Shown here: one piece after another, positions 41,992-50,492 of the stretch | Numbering within the stretch: the stretch's first letter is position 1 | How the letters are laid out: the number at the start of each line of letters is the position of its first letter | Program-made: the position numbers and the translations under genes | Source: Clostridiales bacterium | GTDB lineage: Bacteria; Bacillota; Clostridia; Christensenellales; Aristaeellaceae | DNA length: 52,669 bases | Direction of reading: 5' to 3' | NCBI GenBank assembly: GCA_015056125.1 | Contig: SVGW01000012.1 | Location: forward strand, 1 to 52,669 | The notes under the pieces: generated by a model | The model's input: only the letters and a program-made list of their open reading frames with translations | What the model was told of the DNA's origin: nothing | The model's database searches: none

Positions 41992-42174
41992 TCACCTTCC
42001 TTCTGTATCTTTCTGAAAGCAGCGTATATGCTGCCAAAAGGTTTTCATAGTGATCCAGAACATCACCCTCTTTTTAAGTGGTTGCAGGGGAGCGTAGGCA
42101 ATCAGGTAGGCTCCCATAAGAGAGAAAACAAGGGAAAGAAAAGGAAAGATATGCAGGAAGCATTCCATCTGCAT
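41992..42174 (-). CDS. Small membrane protein upstream of the sigma factor (candidate)
   Basis: 60 codons with a strong AAAGGAGG site 8 bases before the ATG, ending 4 bases before the sigma-factor start. Residues 5-30 (FLHIFPFLSLVFSLMGAYLI) form one hydrophobic helix; the rest is basic (PLKKRVMFW, KTFWQHIRCFQK). No family recognised. It could be a membrane-bound partner or a leader that couples translation of the sigma factor. Confidence 0.5.
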   Translation of the reverse strand: MQMECFLHIFPFLSLVFSLMGAYLIAYAPLQPLKKRVMFWITMKTFWQHIRCFQKDTEGR

Positions 42175-42200
42175 GCCGCTTCCTCCTTTTCATGATCGAT

Positions 42201-42214
42201 TGAAACCGGTTTCA
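42201..42214. promoter_or_regulatory. cre-like/LacI-type operator palindrome
   Basis: TGAAACCGGTTTCA is a perfect 14-bp palindrome and fits the CcpA catabolite-response element TGWAANCGNTNWCA exactly. It lies just after the ECF-type promoter of the sigma operon, where binding would block elongation. No lacI/ccpA gene is in the window. Confidence 0.65.
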
Positions 42215-42222
42215 CTTAAAAA

Positions 42223-42248
42223 GACGGAATTTTGACGGGAAAGGTTCA
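42223..42248 (-). promoter_or_regulatory. ECF-type promoter of the sigma-factor operon
   Basis: On the minus strand, TGAACCTTT (42240-42248), 13 bases and CGTC (42223-42226), matching the -35 AAC and -10 CGTC elements of ECF promoters. It suggests autoregulation. Confidence 0.6.
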
Positions 42249-42262
42249 TTTGAAGCGAAAAA

Positions 42263-43102
42263 TTATTTTTTATTACGGTATCGGCTGGGTGGGTTGCCGA
42301 TTCGGGCGGTGAATTCCTTGGTGAAGCGGTTCAGGCTGGAAAAGCCTACGGAAAGGGCGATCTCCGTAATGGAAAGATCGGAGGATAAAAGCAGCTCCAG
42401 GGCCTTTTGAATCCGGCGGTTGATGAGATATTGATGCATGGTTTGGCCGGTATGATGAAGGAATAGGCGGTTTAAGTAATTGGGATGATAATTGACAGCC
42501 TGGGCCAGCTGCTGATTGGTAAGGGACTCAGCAAAATGTGTACCGATCCATTGCAGCACCGCTTCTACGGCATCCGGATGCCGGGGAAGATCGGAGAGCT
42601 GAATCCGGGCCAGCTGGGTGAGCAGAGAATGAAAGAGGGCGCTTAGGCGGCTGTGCATGAATAGGCGCTGATCCAGAAATTCTTTCTCCATTTCCTGAAG
42701 CACGGGAACCAGCGTATGCATCTTTGAAAAGAATAAGGGACGATCAAAGAAAGGGGCATTTTCCATGGGGGGCGCTTCAAAAATAAGGGGATGCATTTCG
42801 GGAGAGGAAGGAGGAAGAGGTTGGGAAATTTTTGCATTTTCCCAGGTGAAATCAAAATTGATGCTGTAAAATTGCACAGGCTCCTGGGGCAGCACGGGAA
42901 AGCAATAGGGGAATCCTGCGGGAATATACACGCAATCCCCCGGACACAGCGTGATTTCGTGCTCCAGAATAAGCTGCATTTTTCCTGATTGCACCAGCAA
43001 AAGCCGGCAATCCCTGGCGACAGTAAGGCTGGCTACGTTGGCAGCGCTAAGGGCTATGGTACGGGCAAAGCGAACAAAGGGGCGAATATCTTCAAATTGC
43101 AT
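42263..43102 (-). CDS. AraC-family regulator with cupin domain
   Basis: 279 residues. The cupin sensor is at about 30-100 (ITLCPGDCVYIPAGFPYCFP). The DNA-binding part covers the last 100 residues: LTNQQLAQAVNYHPNYLNRLF, then LSITEIALSVGFSSLNRFTK ending NPPSRYR. The start at 43102 is set by AAGAGGTG; a longer frame to 43135 lacks a site. It diverges from the glycosidase-like gene and is probably its activator. Confidence 0.88.
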   Translation of the reverse strand: MQFEDIRPFVRFARTIALSAANVASLTVARDCRLLLVQSGKMQLILEHEITLCPGDCVYIPAGFPYCFPVLPQEPVQFYSINFDFTWENAKISQPLPPSSPEMHPLIFEAPPMENAPFFDRPLFFSKMHTLVPVLQEMEKEFLDQRLFMHSRLSALFHSLLTQLARIQLSDLPRHPDAVEAVLQWIGTHFAESLTNQQLAQAVNYHPNYLNRLFLHHTGQTMHQYLINRRIQKALELLLSSDLSITEIALSVGFSSLNRFTKEFTARIGNPPSRYRNKK

Positions 43103-43158
43103 AGATGCACCTCTTAAAATCTTTATTTTCGCCAAATTTCAATCTTTTTTCAGTCTGT

Positions 43159-43187
43159 ATTATAAATGCTTCCCATGCTAAAATCAA
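43159..43187 (-). promoter_or_regulatory. Promoter of the second AraC gene
   Basis: On the minus strand, -35 TTGATT (43182-43187), a 17-bp spacer and -10 TATAAT (43159-43164). It lies close to the start of the divergent gene. Confidence 0.65.
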
Positions 43188-43219
43188 GATACGGAAAAAG
43201 AAAGAGGAGGGATGGAAGC

Positions 43220-44911
43220 ATGGCATATGCGATCATCACCTATTCGGATGGAACAAATGAATCGGTTGCGCTGGAAGAAAGAAAAACATTGGATGGCTTT
43301 TCGGTGAGCCTTTCACGAGAAATGATCAAAAAGCCCGCCGAGTATGTGGATTTCATGCCGGATTATGCGCCTGCCTATGAAGGAGAAGAGGGATATTTTG
43401 TATTCAATAATCGCATGGTACATTTTATGGGCCATGAGGATGCCAAGCTGGATACAGGCTACCTGATCATGCCCTTCTTTGGAGTGAAAACGCCCCGCAT
43501 CTGCTATGCTGCTATTTTTACCGGGCTTTGGGAGCAGCATACGGTGATCATTGAAAGAAAAAATGGCGTGTATACGGCCCATTCCCGGTTCAATCTGGAG
43601 GGCCAGGAGGCGCCTTCTGATATGCAGGTGGATTTCCATATGCTGTTAGGCGATCAGGCCGATTACAGCGGCATGGCGGCCGTTTATCGGGCCTATCAAT
43701 TGAACCGCGGCGCCTGCACTAAAATTCGGGATAAAATGAACGAGCATTTGGCGTATCTTCTGGACGCTCCCGAAGTGCGGGTGCGCCTGGGCTGGAAGCC
43801 TGCGCCGCCTCTCGTATTGGAGCAGACCAGGGAAAACGAGCCGCCCATGCACGTGGCCGTGGATTTTGGCCGGATGGAAGCGCTTCTGGACGCCTGCAAG
43901 AAGGCAGGGGTGGACAAGGCGGAATTCTGCCTGGTGGGCTGGAATGTATCCGGGCATGATGGCCGCTGGCCTGAGGCCTTCCCGGTGGATGAACGATTGG
44001 GTGGGGAAGAAAGACTGAAAAAGCTGATTCAAAAGGCCAAGGATATGGGCTATAAAATGGTGTGCCATACCAATGCTACAGATTGCTACAGCATTGCGGA
44101 TTGCTGGCATGAAGAATTGCCCATCCGCGCACGGGATGGAAGCATGGCCACCCATTCCGCATATAGCGGCGGCACCATGTATGATATGTGTCCCAAGAGC
44201 AGTGAAGAAATCTCCGTGGAAACGCTGAAACGCGTGAGGAAATTGGGCTTTGAAGGGCTGCATTATATTGATGTCATTTCTACCATCGCCCCACGCCGCT
44301 GCTTTTCTTCCATACATCCCTGCACCCAGGCAGAATATATTGCCGCAATGAGGCGGTTGGCGAAGAAATCCAAGGAACTATTCGGTGGCTTCCAGTCCGA
44401 GGGCTGTTATGATTATTTGGGAGATGACCTGGATATGGGCCTGTATGCGGATTTTCATATGACGGATTCCAAGCTGCCCCTGGTGGATGATAACGTGCCC
44501 ATGTGGCAAATGGTGTATCACGATGTTATGCTGCATAACCCTGGCACGCTGACGGTGAACTATCCCTGTAAGGATTGGATGAGCCGCCTGAAATTTTTTG
44601 AATACGGCGGGCATCCTTCCATTTACATTCATTCAAAGTTTCTGAAAGGGAATTATTGGATGGGAAATGAGGATTATACCGCCGAATCGCCGGAGGCTAT
44701 GGAAAGAAGCGCCCAGGGCATTTTCAAAGCATTGGAAGATTATCGCCTGGTAAAGCCGCTTCAGCTTCAGGCTATGATGCGCCATGAGCGGAAGGGGAAT
44801 CTTGCTATCGTCACGTATGAACAGGGCGATCAGCTGGTGTGCAATTACGGGGAGGCAGCCATTGATTATCGCGGCGCATCTGTTCCGCCCCATGACTTCG
44901 TAATTATATAA
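43220..44911 (+). CDS. Glycoside-hydrolase-like TIM-barrel protein, family not identified
   Basis: 563 residues, cytoplasmic. An N-terminal beta domain of about 190 residues is followed by a barrel-like region: VAVDFGRMEALLDACKKAGV, AEFCLVGWNVSGHDGRWPEA, AKDMGYKMVCHTNATD, FEGLHYIDVISTIAP, FGGFQSEGCYDY. The closing part is a small beta domain. Acidic residues in HYIDV and SEGCYDY could be catalytic, as in melibiase-type folds; this is a guess. The start at 43220 has GAGGAGGG upstream; the earlier ATG at 43166 lies in the promoter region. Divergent from an AraC regulator, a common layout for sugar genes. Confidence 0.65.
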   Translation: MAYAIITYSDGTNESVALEERKTLDGFSVSLSREMIKKPAEYVDFMPDYAPAYEGEEGYFVFNNRMVHFMGHEDAKLDTGYLIMPFFGVKTPRICYAAIFTGLWEQHTVIIERKNGVYTAHSRFNLEGQEAPSDMQVDFHMLLGDQADYSGMAAVYRAYQLNRGACTKIRDKMNEHLAYLLDAPEVRVRLGWKPAPPLVLEQTRENEPPMHVAVDFGRMEALLDACKKAGVDKAEFCLVGWNVSGHDGRWPEAFPVDERLGGEERLKKLIQKAKDMGYKMVCHTNATDCYSIADCWHEELPIRARDGSMATHSAYSGGTMYDMCPKSSEEISVETLKRVRKLGFEGLHYIDVISTIAPRRCFSSIHPCTQAEYIAAMRRLAKKSKELFGGFQSEGCYDYLGDDLDMGLYADFHMTDSKLPLVDDNVPMWQMVYHDVMLHNPGTLTVNYPCKDWMSRLKFFEYGGHPSIYIHSKFLKGNYWMGNEDYTAESPEAMERSAQGIFKALEDYRLVKPLQLQAMMRHERKGNLAIVTYEQGDQLVCNYGEAAIDYRGASVPPHDFVII

Positions 44912-44917
44912 TCAAAA

Positions 44918-44940
44918 AAGGACGCTGATGCGTCCTTCTT
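44918..44940. terminator. Terminator between the glycosidase-like gene and the EamA gene
   Basis: AAGGACGC (44918-44925) pairs with GCGTCCTT (44930-44937). A and T flanks allow use from either strand. Confidence 0.8.
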
Positions 44941-44951
44941 TAAATGATTGA

Positions 44952-45830
44952 TTACAGGCTGAGCATGATGATGCTGGCGATGGCCATAAGAATGCCAAGC
45001 AATTGCATCTTGGATAGTTTTTCCTTAAAGAGAATGCAGGAATAAATTACCGACAGCATCAGCACGCCGCCGTTATCGATGGTATAGAGAATGGTGGCAT
45101 CCACCAAAGTAAGGATGTAAACCAGCATGTGCACGGCGGTGGTAGCGCATACACAGCAGATGATGAGATAGCGAAAGGGTTTTTTCGGAATCTTGAAGCC
45201 CTGCACCAGCGCCTTGCGATCCTTGAAAAGCTGGAGAATGGCATACATCACCGCCATGCCCAGATAGGAAAGGATGATCATTTCGTTTCGCTGGGCGCCG
45301 TTCATTTGCTGCTGCTGCAGGTTCATGAGGATAGAATAAATGCCGTTGCTGAAAAAGAGCGCCGCGCACCAGAAGAGAAATTTCTTGGAACTGCCCTTGA
45401 GGGAAAGGCCCTTTAAATTGATGAGCACAAACGAAATGAGCATCAGCACAATGGCGATCAATTGCATGGCGCTGAGGGATTCCCCCTGAAACACCACGCC
45501 AAAGACCAACTGCAGCACAATGGCGCCAAAGAGCATGCAGATCATCTGGAAGGAATAGGAGCCTGTGCGGCTGGCCTGAATCATGGCGGTATTATAAATC
45601 AGCAGCATCACGGCATTTGAAAGGCCGCAGATCCACGTGATGGGAGAAGGGGAAAACTGAAAGCCGGAAATGATCAGGGTAACCAGGCCGGCAAAGCCGC
45701 CAAAGAAAATGGAAAACACAGTGGAGGTGAGAGCGGGGCTGCCGCTGTTATACTTTTCAGAAAACAGCTTGCAAAACAGGGATTGGAAGGAATAAAGGAC
45801 CACCATGATCGTAACCAGCAGCGCAGTCAT
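44952..45830 (-). CDS. EamA/DMT family transporter
   Basis: 292 residues with about 10 membrane segments in two repeats; the last repeat (MLSVIYSCILFKEKLSKMQL) is the typical EamA end. Drug/metabolite transporter superfamily, substrate unknown. The start at 45830 (MTALLVTIM) has GAGGT 7 bases upstream, while the ATG at 45836 touches that site. It diverges from era. Confidence 0.85.
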   Translation of the reverse strand: MTALLVTIMVVLYSFQSLFCKLFSEKYNSGSPALTSTVFSIFFGGFAGLVTLIISGFQFSPSPITWICGLSNAVMLLIYNTAMIQASRTGSYSFQMICMLFGAIVLQLVFGVVFQGESLSAMQLIAIVLMLISFVLINLKGLSLKGSSKKFLFWCAALFFSNGIYSILMNLQQQQMNGAQRNEMIILSYLGMAVMYAILQLFKDRKALVQGFKIPKKPFRYLIICCVCATTAVHMLVYILTLVDATILYTIDNGGVLMLSVIYSCILFKEKLSKMQLLGILMAIASIIMLSL

Positions 45831-45934
45831 AACCATTACCTCGTTTCAAAATTTCTCTTTCATTATATGATAAGAAAAGCATTTGTCAATCCAGGAAATT
45901 TGATTTGGGGGATGAAAAACAAAAGAGAATATGA

Positions 45935-45940
45935 TATAAT
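45935..45940 (+). promoter_or_regulatory. -10 region of the era promoter
   Basis: Extended -10 TGA-TATAAT; the -35 position (ATGAAA, 45912-45917, spacer 17) is weak. Confidence 0.5.
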
Positions 45941-46005
45941 TGTTCCGTTGCAGCATACCAGGGAAAAATGCCTGCAAGATCATGAGAAAGGAAATAAAAA
46001 TCAAC

Positions 46006-46899
46006 ATGGTAAAAGAATTTCACTCCGGTTTTGCCACCATCGTTGGCCGCCCCAACGTGGGCAAATCCACTTTGCTCAACACCCTCATTGGCGAAAAGGT
46101 GGCCATCACCTCCAGCCGTCCCCAAACCACCCGCAATCGTATGATGGGCGTAATGGGCGGCGAAAACTGCCAGATCGTGTTTGTGGATACGCCCGGTATT
46201 CATAAGCCCCGCACGAAGCTGGGGGAATTTATGGTACAGAGCATTGAAGAGGCCATGGAGGGCATTGACGCTCTGGTGGTGCTGGTGGACGTGACCGCCA
46301 TTGGCCCCCATGACCGGGCGATCGTGGCCGATATGAGCCGGAAAAAGGTATATAAGGTGCTGGTGCTCAATAAGATCGATATGAAGGAGCCCAAGGATCT
46401 GCTTGCCATTATCGATTCTTTCAAGGATGCCGGCTACGATGCCATCCTGCCCGTCAGCGCCCGCACTGGGGATGGGGTGGATAAGCTCAAGGAGCAATTA
46501 GCCGCCCATCTGCCCGTGGGCCCCAAGTATTTCCCAGATGATATGCTCACCGATCAGCCCGAAAGGGATATTTGCGCGGAGCTCATCCGGGAAAAGGCTC
46601 TGCGCAATCTACGGGATGAGGTGCCCCATGGCATTGGCGTGGAAATGATGGCCATGAAAAAGGAAAATGATCATTTCATGGAAATTGATGCCACCATCTA
46701 TTGCGAGCGGGATTCTCATAAGGGCATCATCATCGGCAAGAAGGGCGCTATGCTACAAAAGATCGGCGGCGAGGCCCGGAAGGATATCGAAAATCTGCTG
46801 GGGATGCATGTGAACCTACAGCTGTGGGTGAAGGTGCGGCCCGGCTGGCGGGATTCTGCCGAGGATCTGAAAACCCTGGGCTATGTGCAAAATCGCTGA
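46006..46899 (+). CDS. era: GTPase Era
   Basis: 297 residues, essential GTPase in 16S rRNA maturation and 30S assembly. G1 is GRPNVGKST (residues 14-22), G2/G3 are PQTTRNR and VDTPGIHKP, G4 is NKID, and the C-terminal KH domain has KGIIIGKKGAMLQKIGGEAR. The start ATG at 46006 is 13 bases from AAAGGA; an in-frame ATG at 45982 is an alternative. In related genomes era follows cdd; here it lies 8.4 kb downstream of ybeY-cdd. Confidence 0.94.
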   Translation: MVKEFHSGFATIVGRPNVGKSTLLNTLIGEKVAITSSRPQTTRNRMMGVMGGENCQIVFVDTPGIHKPRTKLGEFMVQSIEEAMEGIDALVVLVDVTAIGPHDRAIVADMSRKKVYKVLVLNKIDMKEPKDLLAIIDSFKDAGYDAILPVSARTGDGVDKLKEQLAAHLPVGPKYFPDDMLTDQPERDICAELIREKALRNLRDEVPHGIGVEMMAMKKENDHFMEIDATIYCERDSHKGIIIGKKGAMLQKIGGEARKDIENLLGMHVNLQLWVKVRPGWRDSAEDLKTLGYVQNR

Positions 46900-46902
46900 G
46901 CC

Positions 46903-47601
46903 ATGAAAAAATCGATTGCGCTGCTGTGCATCCATGGCATTATGGGCTCGCCGCGGCAATTTGATCCCTTGAAAGCTGCATTGAGCGACGTATGCGAAGT
47001 GATCGCTCCTTGGCTGCCAGGCCATGGGGGAGATGCCCGGGATTTTGCCAGGAGCAGCATGCAGGAATGGGAAGGGGCGGTCAGGCAGGCGGCGCAAGCC
47101 GTTTTTGCCCAGTATGATCGGGTGTATTTCCTCGGTCATTCCATGGGTGCCCTGCTGCTGACGGAATATTGCCTGAATATGCACCGGGCAAAGGGGCTGA
47201 TTCTGGTGGCGATGCCCCTGCGGTTTCGATATATGCCCCATGCTTTGCAAAATTGCCTGAAAGTTACCTTTACCTCTGCGCCATGCTTGGCCAGGGAAAT
47301 GTGCGGCGTGCGCCCTCGGCCGCTGACGGCGTGCATTGGATGGATTCCGAGATATTTGGAGCTATTTCGGAAAGCGAAAGACGTGAAAAAGCGGATGGCG
47401 CAGCTTTCCACACCTGCTTTCTGCTTCTTTTTTGAAAGGGACGAGCTTTGCTCGCCGCGCTCCATTCATTCGCTGCCTGCCGGTGTAAAATGGCAATTGC
47501 TTTCAGGATCGTGGCATTCGGAATGGTCTGAGGAAACATATCGGCGCATTGCCGGCGCAGTGCGCTGGGGAATAGAAAGGGGATATTTCCATGATTTATG
47601 A
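46903..47601 (+). CDS. Alpha/beta hydrolase (carboxylesterase/lipase-like)
   Basis: 232 residues. The oxyanion loop is LLCIHGIMGSPRQFD, the nucleophile elbow GHSMGALL with Ser near residue 80, and a late His in LSGSWHSEWSEE. It resembles carboxylesterases such as Est30. It starts 3 bases after era and overlaps the YhcH-type gene by 11 bases, so it belongs to the era operon. Substrate unknown. Confidence 0.82.
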   Translation: MKKSIALLCIHGIMGSPRQFDPLKAALSDVCEVIAPWLPGHGGDARDFARSSMQEWEGAVRQAAQAVFAQYDRVYFLGHSMGALLLTEYCLNMHRAKGLILVAMPLRFRYMPHALQNCLKVTFTSAPCLAREMCGVRPRPLTACIGWIPRYLELFRKAKDVKKRMAQLSTPAFCFFFERDELCSPRSIHSLPAGVKWQLLSGSWHSEWSEETYRRIAGAVRWGIERGYFHDL

Positions 47602-48049
47602 TAAGCTGAAGAATTGCATGCAGTATGCGGGCATTTCTCCCTATTTTGCCAAGGCGTTCGCTTTCATGCTGGAAAACGATTTGGAAAAGCTGCCCGTGGG
47701 CAAGTATGAAATTGACGGCGCCAACGCCTATCTCATGGTGCAGGAATTGAACCTGAAAGATTGGGAAGAGGGCGTATGGGAAGGCCACCGCAACTATGCC
47801 GATATTCAGATGGCCATGAACGGCGGAGAAATTCTGGGCGTGCGCTCCACGGAGGGAATCCAGGTGAGCCAGCCCTACAACCCTGAAAAGGACGTGGAAT
47901 TTTTCGATCAAAAAGCCGAGGGCAGTATCCTGCCCCTGGAAAAGGGCGATTTCGCCGTGCTTTTCCCCCAGGATCTGCACCGCCCTGGCATTCGCAAGCC
48001 CGGCGGCGCGATTCCTACCCGCCGCATTGTGGTGAAGGTAAGGGTATAA
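47591..48049 (+). CDS. YhcH/YjgK/YiaL family protein (DUF386)
   Basis: 152 residues, cupin-like beta fold. GVWEGHRNYADIQMAMNGGE and GDFAVLFPQDLHRPGI hold the usual His/Glu metal ligands. Family members act on or bind sugar acids and beta-galactosides. It overlaps the esterase gene and is followed by the hairpin element. Confidence 0.85.
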   Translation: MIYDKLKNCMQYAGISPYFAKAFAFMLENDLEKLPVGKYEIDGANAYLMVQELNLKDWEEGVWEGHRNYADIQMAMNGGEILGVRSTEGIQVSQPYNPEKDVEFFDQKAEGSILPLEKGDFAVLFPQDLHRPGIRKPGGAIPTRRIVVKVRV

Positions 48050-48350
48050 CGCAGAACAGGCAGGGGGCTTCTCGCCCCCTGTACCTCTCGCCAGAGGACA
48101 TCGTCCTCTGGACACCGGCATGCGATGGAGCAAACTTAAAAAGCTCTGGTTTTTCCGCAAGAAGCTTGAGGAAACGGAAAAGCAACTTCACGGTCACAAT
48201 GAAAACGAGAAAACGCCGAGAGAGAAAGTGATGAACTTTCTCCTTCGGCGTTTCTTCTCGTTTTTTCGGATGCAAAGCATCCGGAGGAAGGATCAAGGGA
48301 CAATGTCCCTTGTGGGGTGAAGGGGCGAAGCCCCCATCGTTCCCTGCATA
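48050..48350. repeat. Hairpin-rich intergenic element, copy 2
   Basis: No gene is seen in these 301 bases. Hairpins in order: CAGGGGGC/GCCCCCTG (48061-48081); CCAGAGGA/TCCTCTGG (48091-48111); an imperfect long stem (48202-48228 with 48236-48264); CGGATGC/GCATCCG (48267-48283); AAGGGAC/GTCCCTT (48295-48311); GGGGC/GCCCC (48322-48334). Order and spacing follow copy 1 at 4904-5275. It again lies between convergent stops. Confidence 0.85.
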
Positions 48351-49523
48351 TCATTCCAGAATCAAATCCATGCCGTTAGGCGCCATGGTATATTTGCTGT
48401 CGGCGGTGCCTTCACCCTGCTGGCCGAATTTGCTGATGCCGGCGGAGAGCACGGTGCCGTCCTTCAGCATGGCGATGCAAAAGAGGCTACCGCCCTGTAC
48501 CAGCACCACGTCCTTATCCCAGCACATGCCGGGGAGCACGCCCTCCGTGGAAGAGGAGCGAAAGCCCAGGCCCAATTGGCCGTAGCTATTATTCCCCCAG
48601 GACCAGAGAGAGCCATCCTCCAGAATGGCGTAGGTTTGGGAGGAGTAGGCGGCTACATAGGTGACCTTGCCGGGGAGGGGCACGGCCTGGGGAGTGGAAG
48701 TGGATTTCTTTTTCGTTTCATAGCCCAGCTGATACATATCATTGTGGCCCCAGGTCCAAAGAGTGCCCTCTGTATCCAGAATCACCACGCTGGCTCCGCA
48801 ACCGTCAATATAGGCAATATCAATATCCCCGGTATCGATTTTCACAGGGGTTTTCTGGTTTTCGGTGGTATTGGGGAGCAGGGTATGGTGCTCGTTATCC
48901 CCCCAGCCCCAAAGCTGGCCGTTCGCATCCAGCGCCAGGGAGAATTTTCCGCCGCAGGCGATTTGCACGATGTTTTGAAGGGGTAGCTTATAGGGCTCCT
49001 GGATCTTCTTGGTTTTTCCGTTGCCCACCTGGCCTTGACTGTTCCTACCCCAGGCGTACACTTCGCCATTTTCCGTCAGGATCATCACATGCCCAAACCC
49101 GGTGGCCATCGCTACGGGAGCTTCCGGCAGCTTGGTGGTCACGTGGGTGGTGTAAGTGCCTTCTTTTTTGGTAAGGGGGAGATAGGAATTATTGCCCACC
49201 CCCCACACGGAGCCATCTTCCATCCACATGAAGCTATAATCGGAGGCAGTAACAACATCTTTCAGTTGCGATAGATTGATATCTGCATTCTTGGTTTTAA
49301 AATCCGCCACTTTGAAAGTTTGCTTGGTATTGCCTTTGCCCAGTTGACCGAACTGATTATCCCCCCACACCCGGAGATTGCCTTCCGTATCACGGGCATA
49401 GGCAAAGCTGCCGCCAATGGCCAGGAGCACATTTTTTCCGTCCTCGCATTCATAAATCACGGCAGAAGCAGAGGAGCAAAGCAGGCAAAGAAGCAAAGAA
49501 AGAGAGAGAATTCGTTTGATCAT
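48351..49523 (-). CDS. Exported RCC1-repeat propeller protein
   Basis: 390 residues. The Sec signal peptide MIKRILSLSLLLCLLCSSAS ends near residue 21. Seven RCC1-type blades follow: VWGDNQFGQLGKG, VWGVGNNSYLPL, AWGRNSQGQVGNG, GWGDNEHHTLLP, TWGHNDMYQLGYE, SWGNNSYGQLGLG and SAGISKFGQQGEG. A closed seven-bladed propeller on the outside of the cell usually binds protein or glycan. There is no anchor motif. It overlaps the Lgt-like gene by 4 bases and is the last gene of that operon. Confidence 0.87.
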   Translation of the reverse strand: MIKRILSLSLLLCLLCSSASAVIYECEDGKNVLLAIGGSFAYARDTEGNLRVWGDNQFGQLGKGNTKQTFKVADFKTKNADINLSQLKDVVTASDYSFMWMEDGSVWGVGNNSYLPLTKKEGTYTTHVTTKLPEAPVAMATGFGHVMILTENGEVYAWGRNSQGQVGNGKTKKIQEPYKLPLQNIVQIACGGKFSLALDANGQLWGWGDNEHHTLLPNTTENQKTPVKIDTGDIDIAYIDGCGASVVILDTEGTLWTWGHNDMYQLGYETKKKSTSTPQAVPLPGKVTYVAAYSSQTYAILEDGSLWSWGNNSYGQLGLGFRSSSTEGVLPGMCWDKDVVLVQGGSLFCIAMLKDGTVLSAGISKFGQQGEGTADSKYTMAPNGMDLILE

Positions 49524-50491
49524 GGACGGCTATCCTCCTTATGGATACGGCGGCCAATCAGGCCGGTCATCAGCACCAGCACCAGCGCCCAGCCGGCATA
49601 TACCAAAGCGGGGGGCCAGGCGGTGATTTTATCCAGGGCATAGATGGCCAGAATGCATAGCCCCACCCCCAGCAGGGTAAGCGCCAACTCCAGGCTGAAA
49701 ACGCCGACACTCAGGCCCTGCTTCTTCCCCCGGATCAGGGAAAGCAGCATCACGGAAAACAGCATCACAGCCAGGCCGATATGGGTGACCCGGGCGAAGA
49801 TGAAGATGTAGAGCACGTCATCCCAGCGGAATGCTTCCGGAAGAATTTGGCTGATGGAAAACAACAGCGCGGTATAGAGCGCAAGGGTTCCGGGCTTTTT
49901 CATGCGGCAGCGCATAAAAAGCAGAAAAACGGCGATGAGAAGCGCCAGCATTCCTTCGATAAAACAAACGGAGAGCATGGCTTCTCCCCAATCATTGATG
50001 ATGGCAAAGGGGAAAACGGCGAAGGGGGATTCCTCCATGGGAATGCCGTATCCGTTTCCGCTGAGGGGCTCAATCAAGCGCATGAAAGCAAAGAAGAAAA
50101 GCGCGGGCAGGGCAGCATGATCCAGGATGCGGGCAGGGCTGCATTGGGTGAACAGGCGAAGCATCGGCGCAGCCAGGATGGCGCCCAGCACTACCCCTAC
50201 CACACTTACGCTGCCGGCGGAGGGATCAAAGAAGGGGGAGAGGCCCAAGGGCTCCCCCATTTCATCGTAGAAAAGGGTGTCCATCCGCACCAGGCAGAAG
50301 ACGAGCCGGCCAAGCAGCAGCCCAAGCACACAGGAAAGCATGGCATACAGCCCGGATGCCTTGCGGGAAAGATGGAATTTGGGGGCAAAAAAGATCATCA
50401 GTCCGGCAAAAAAAGCGAATCCGATTCCTGCCAGCAGGACATACAGGGTCATTTCCATTCCCAGGAAAGAGAGCATAGGAAGTTCTGTCAT
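49520..50491 (-). CDS. Lgt-like polytopic membrane protein with altered catalytic residues
   Basis: 323 residues, about 8 membrane segments. The layout follows prolipoprotein diacylglyceryl transferase: GRLVFCLVRMD, then SVSVVGVVLGAIL where Lgt has the SFHGG segment (the catalytic His becomes Val), then FMRLIEPLSGNGYG where Lgt has RIGNFINGExxG (Arg and Gly kept, both Asn and the Glu changed). So it is an Lgt homologue that probably lacks that activity. Coupled to the genes on both sides (1-base gap after the glycosidase stop; 4-base overlap with the RCC1 gene). Confidence 0.75.
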   Translation of the reverse strand: MTELPMLSFLGMEMTLYVLLAGIGFAFFAGLMIFFAPKFHLSRKASGLYAMLSCVLGLLLGRLVFCLVRMDTLFYDEMGEPLGLSPFFDPSAGSVSVVGVVLGAILAAPMLRLFTQCSPARILDHAALPALFFFAFMRLIEPLSGNGYGIPMEESPFAVFPFAIINDWGEAMLSVCFIEGMLALLIAVFLLFMRCRMKKPGTLALYTALLFSISQILPEAFRWDDVLYIFIFARVTHIGLAVMLFSVMLLSLIRGKKQGLSVGVFSLELALTLLGVGLCILAIYALDKITAWPPALVYAGWALVLVLMTGLIGRRIHKEDSRP

Positions 50492-50492
50492 A

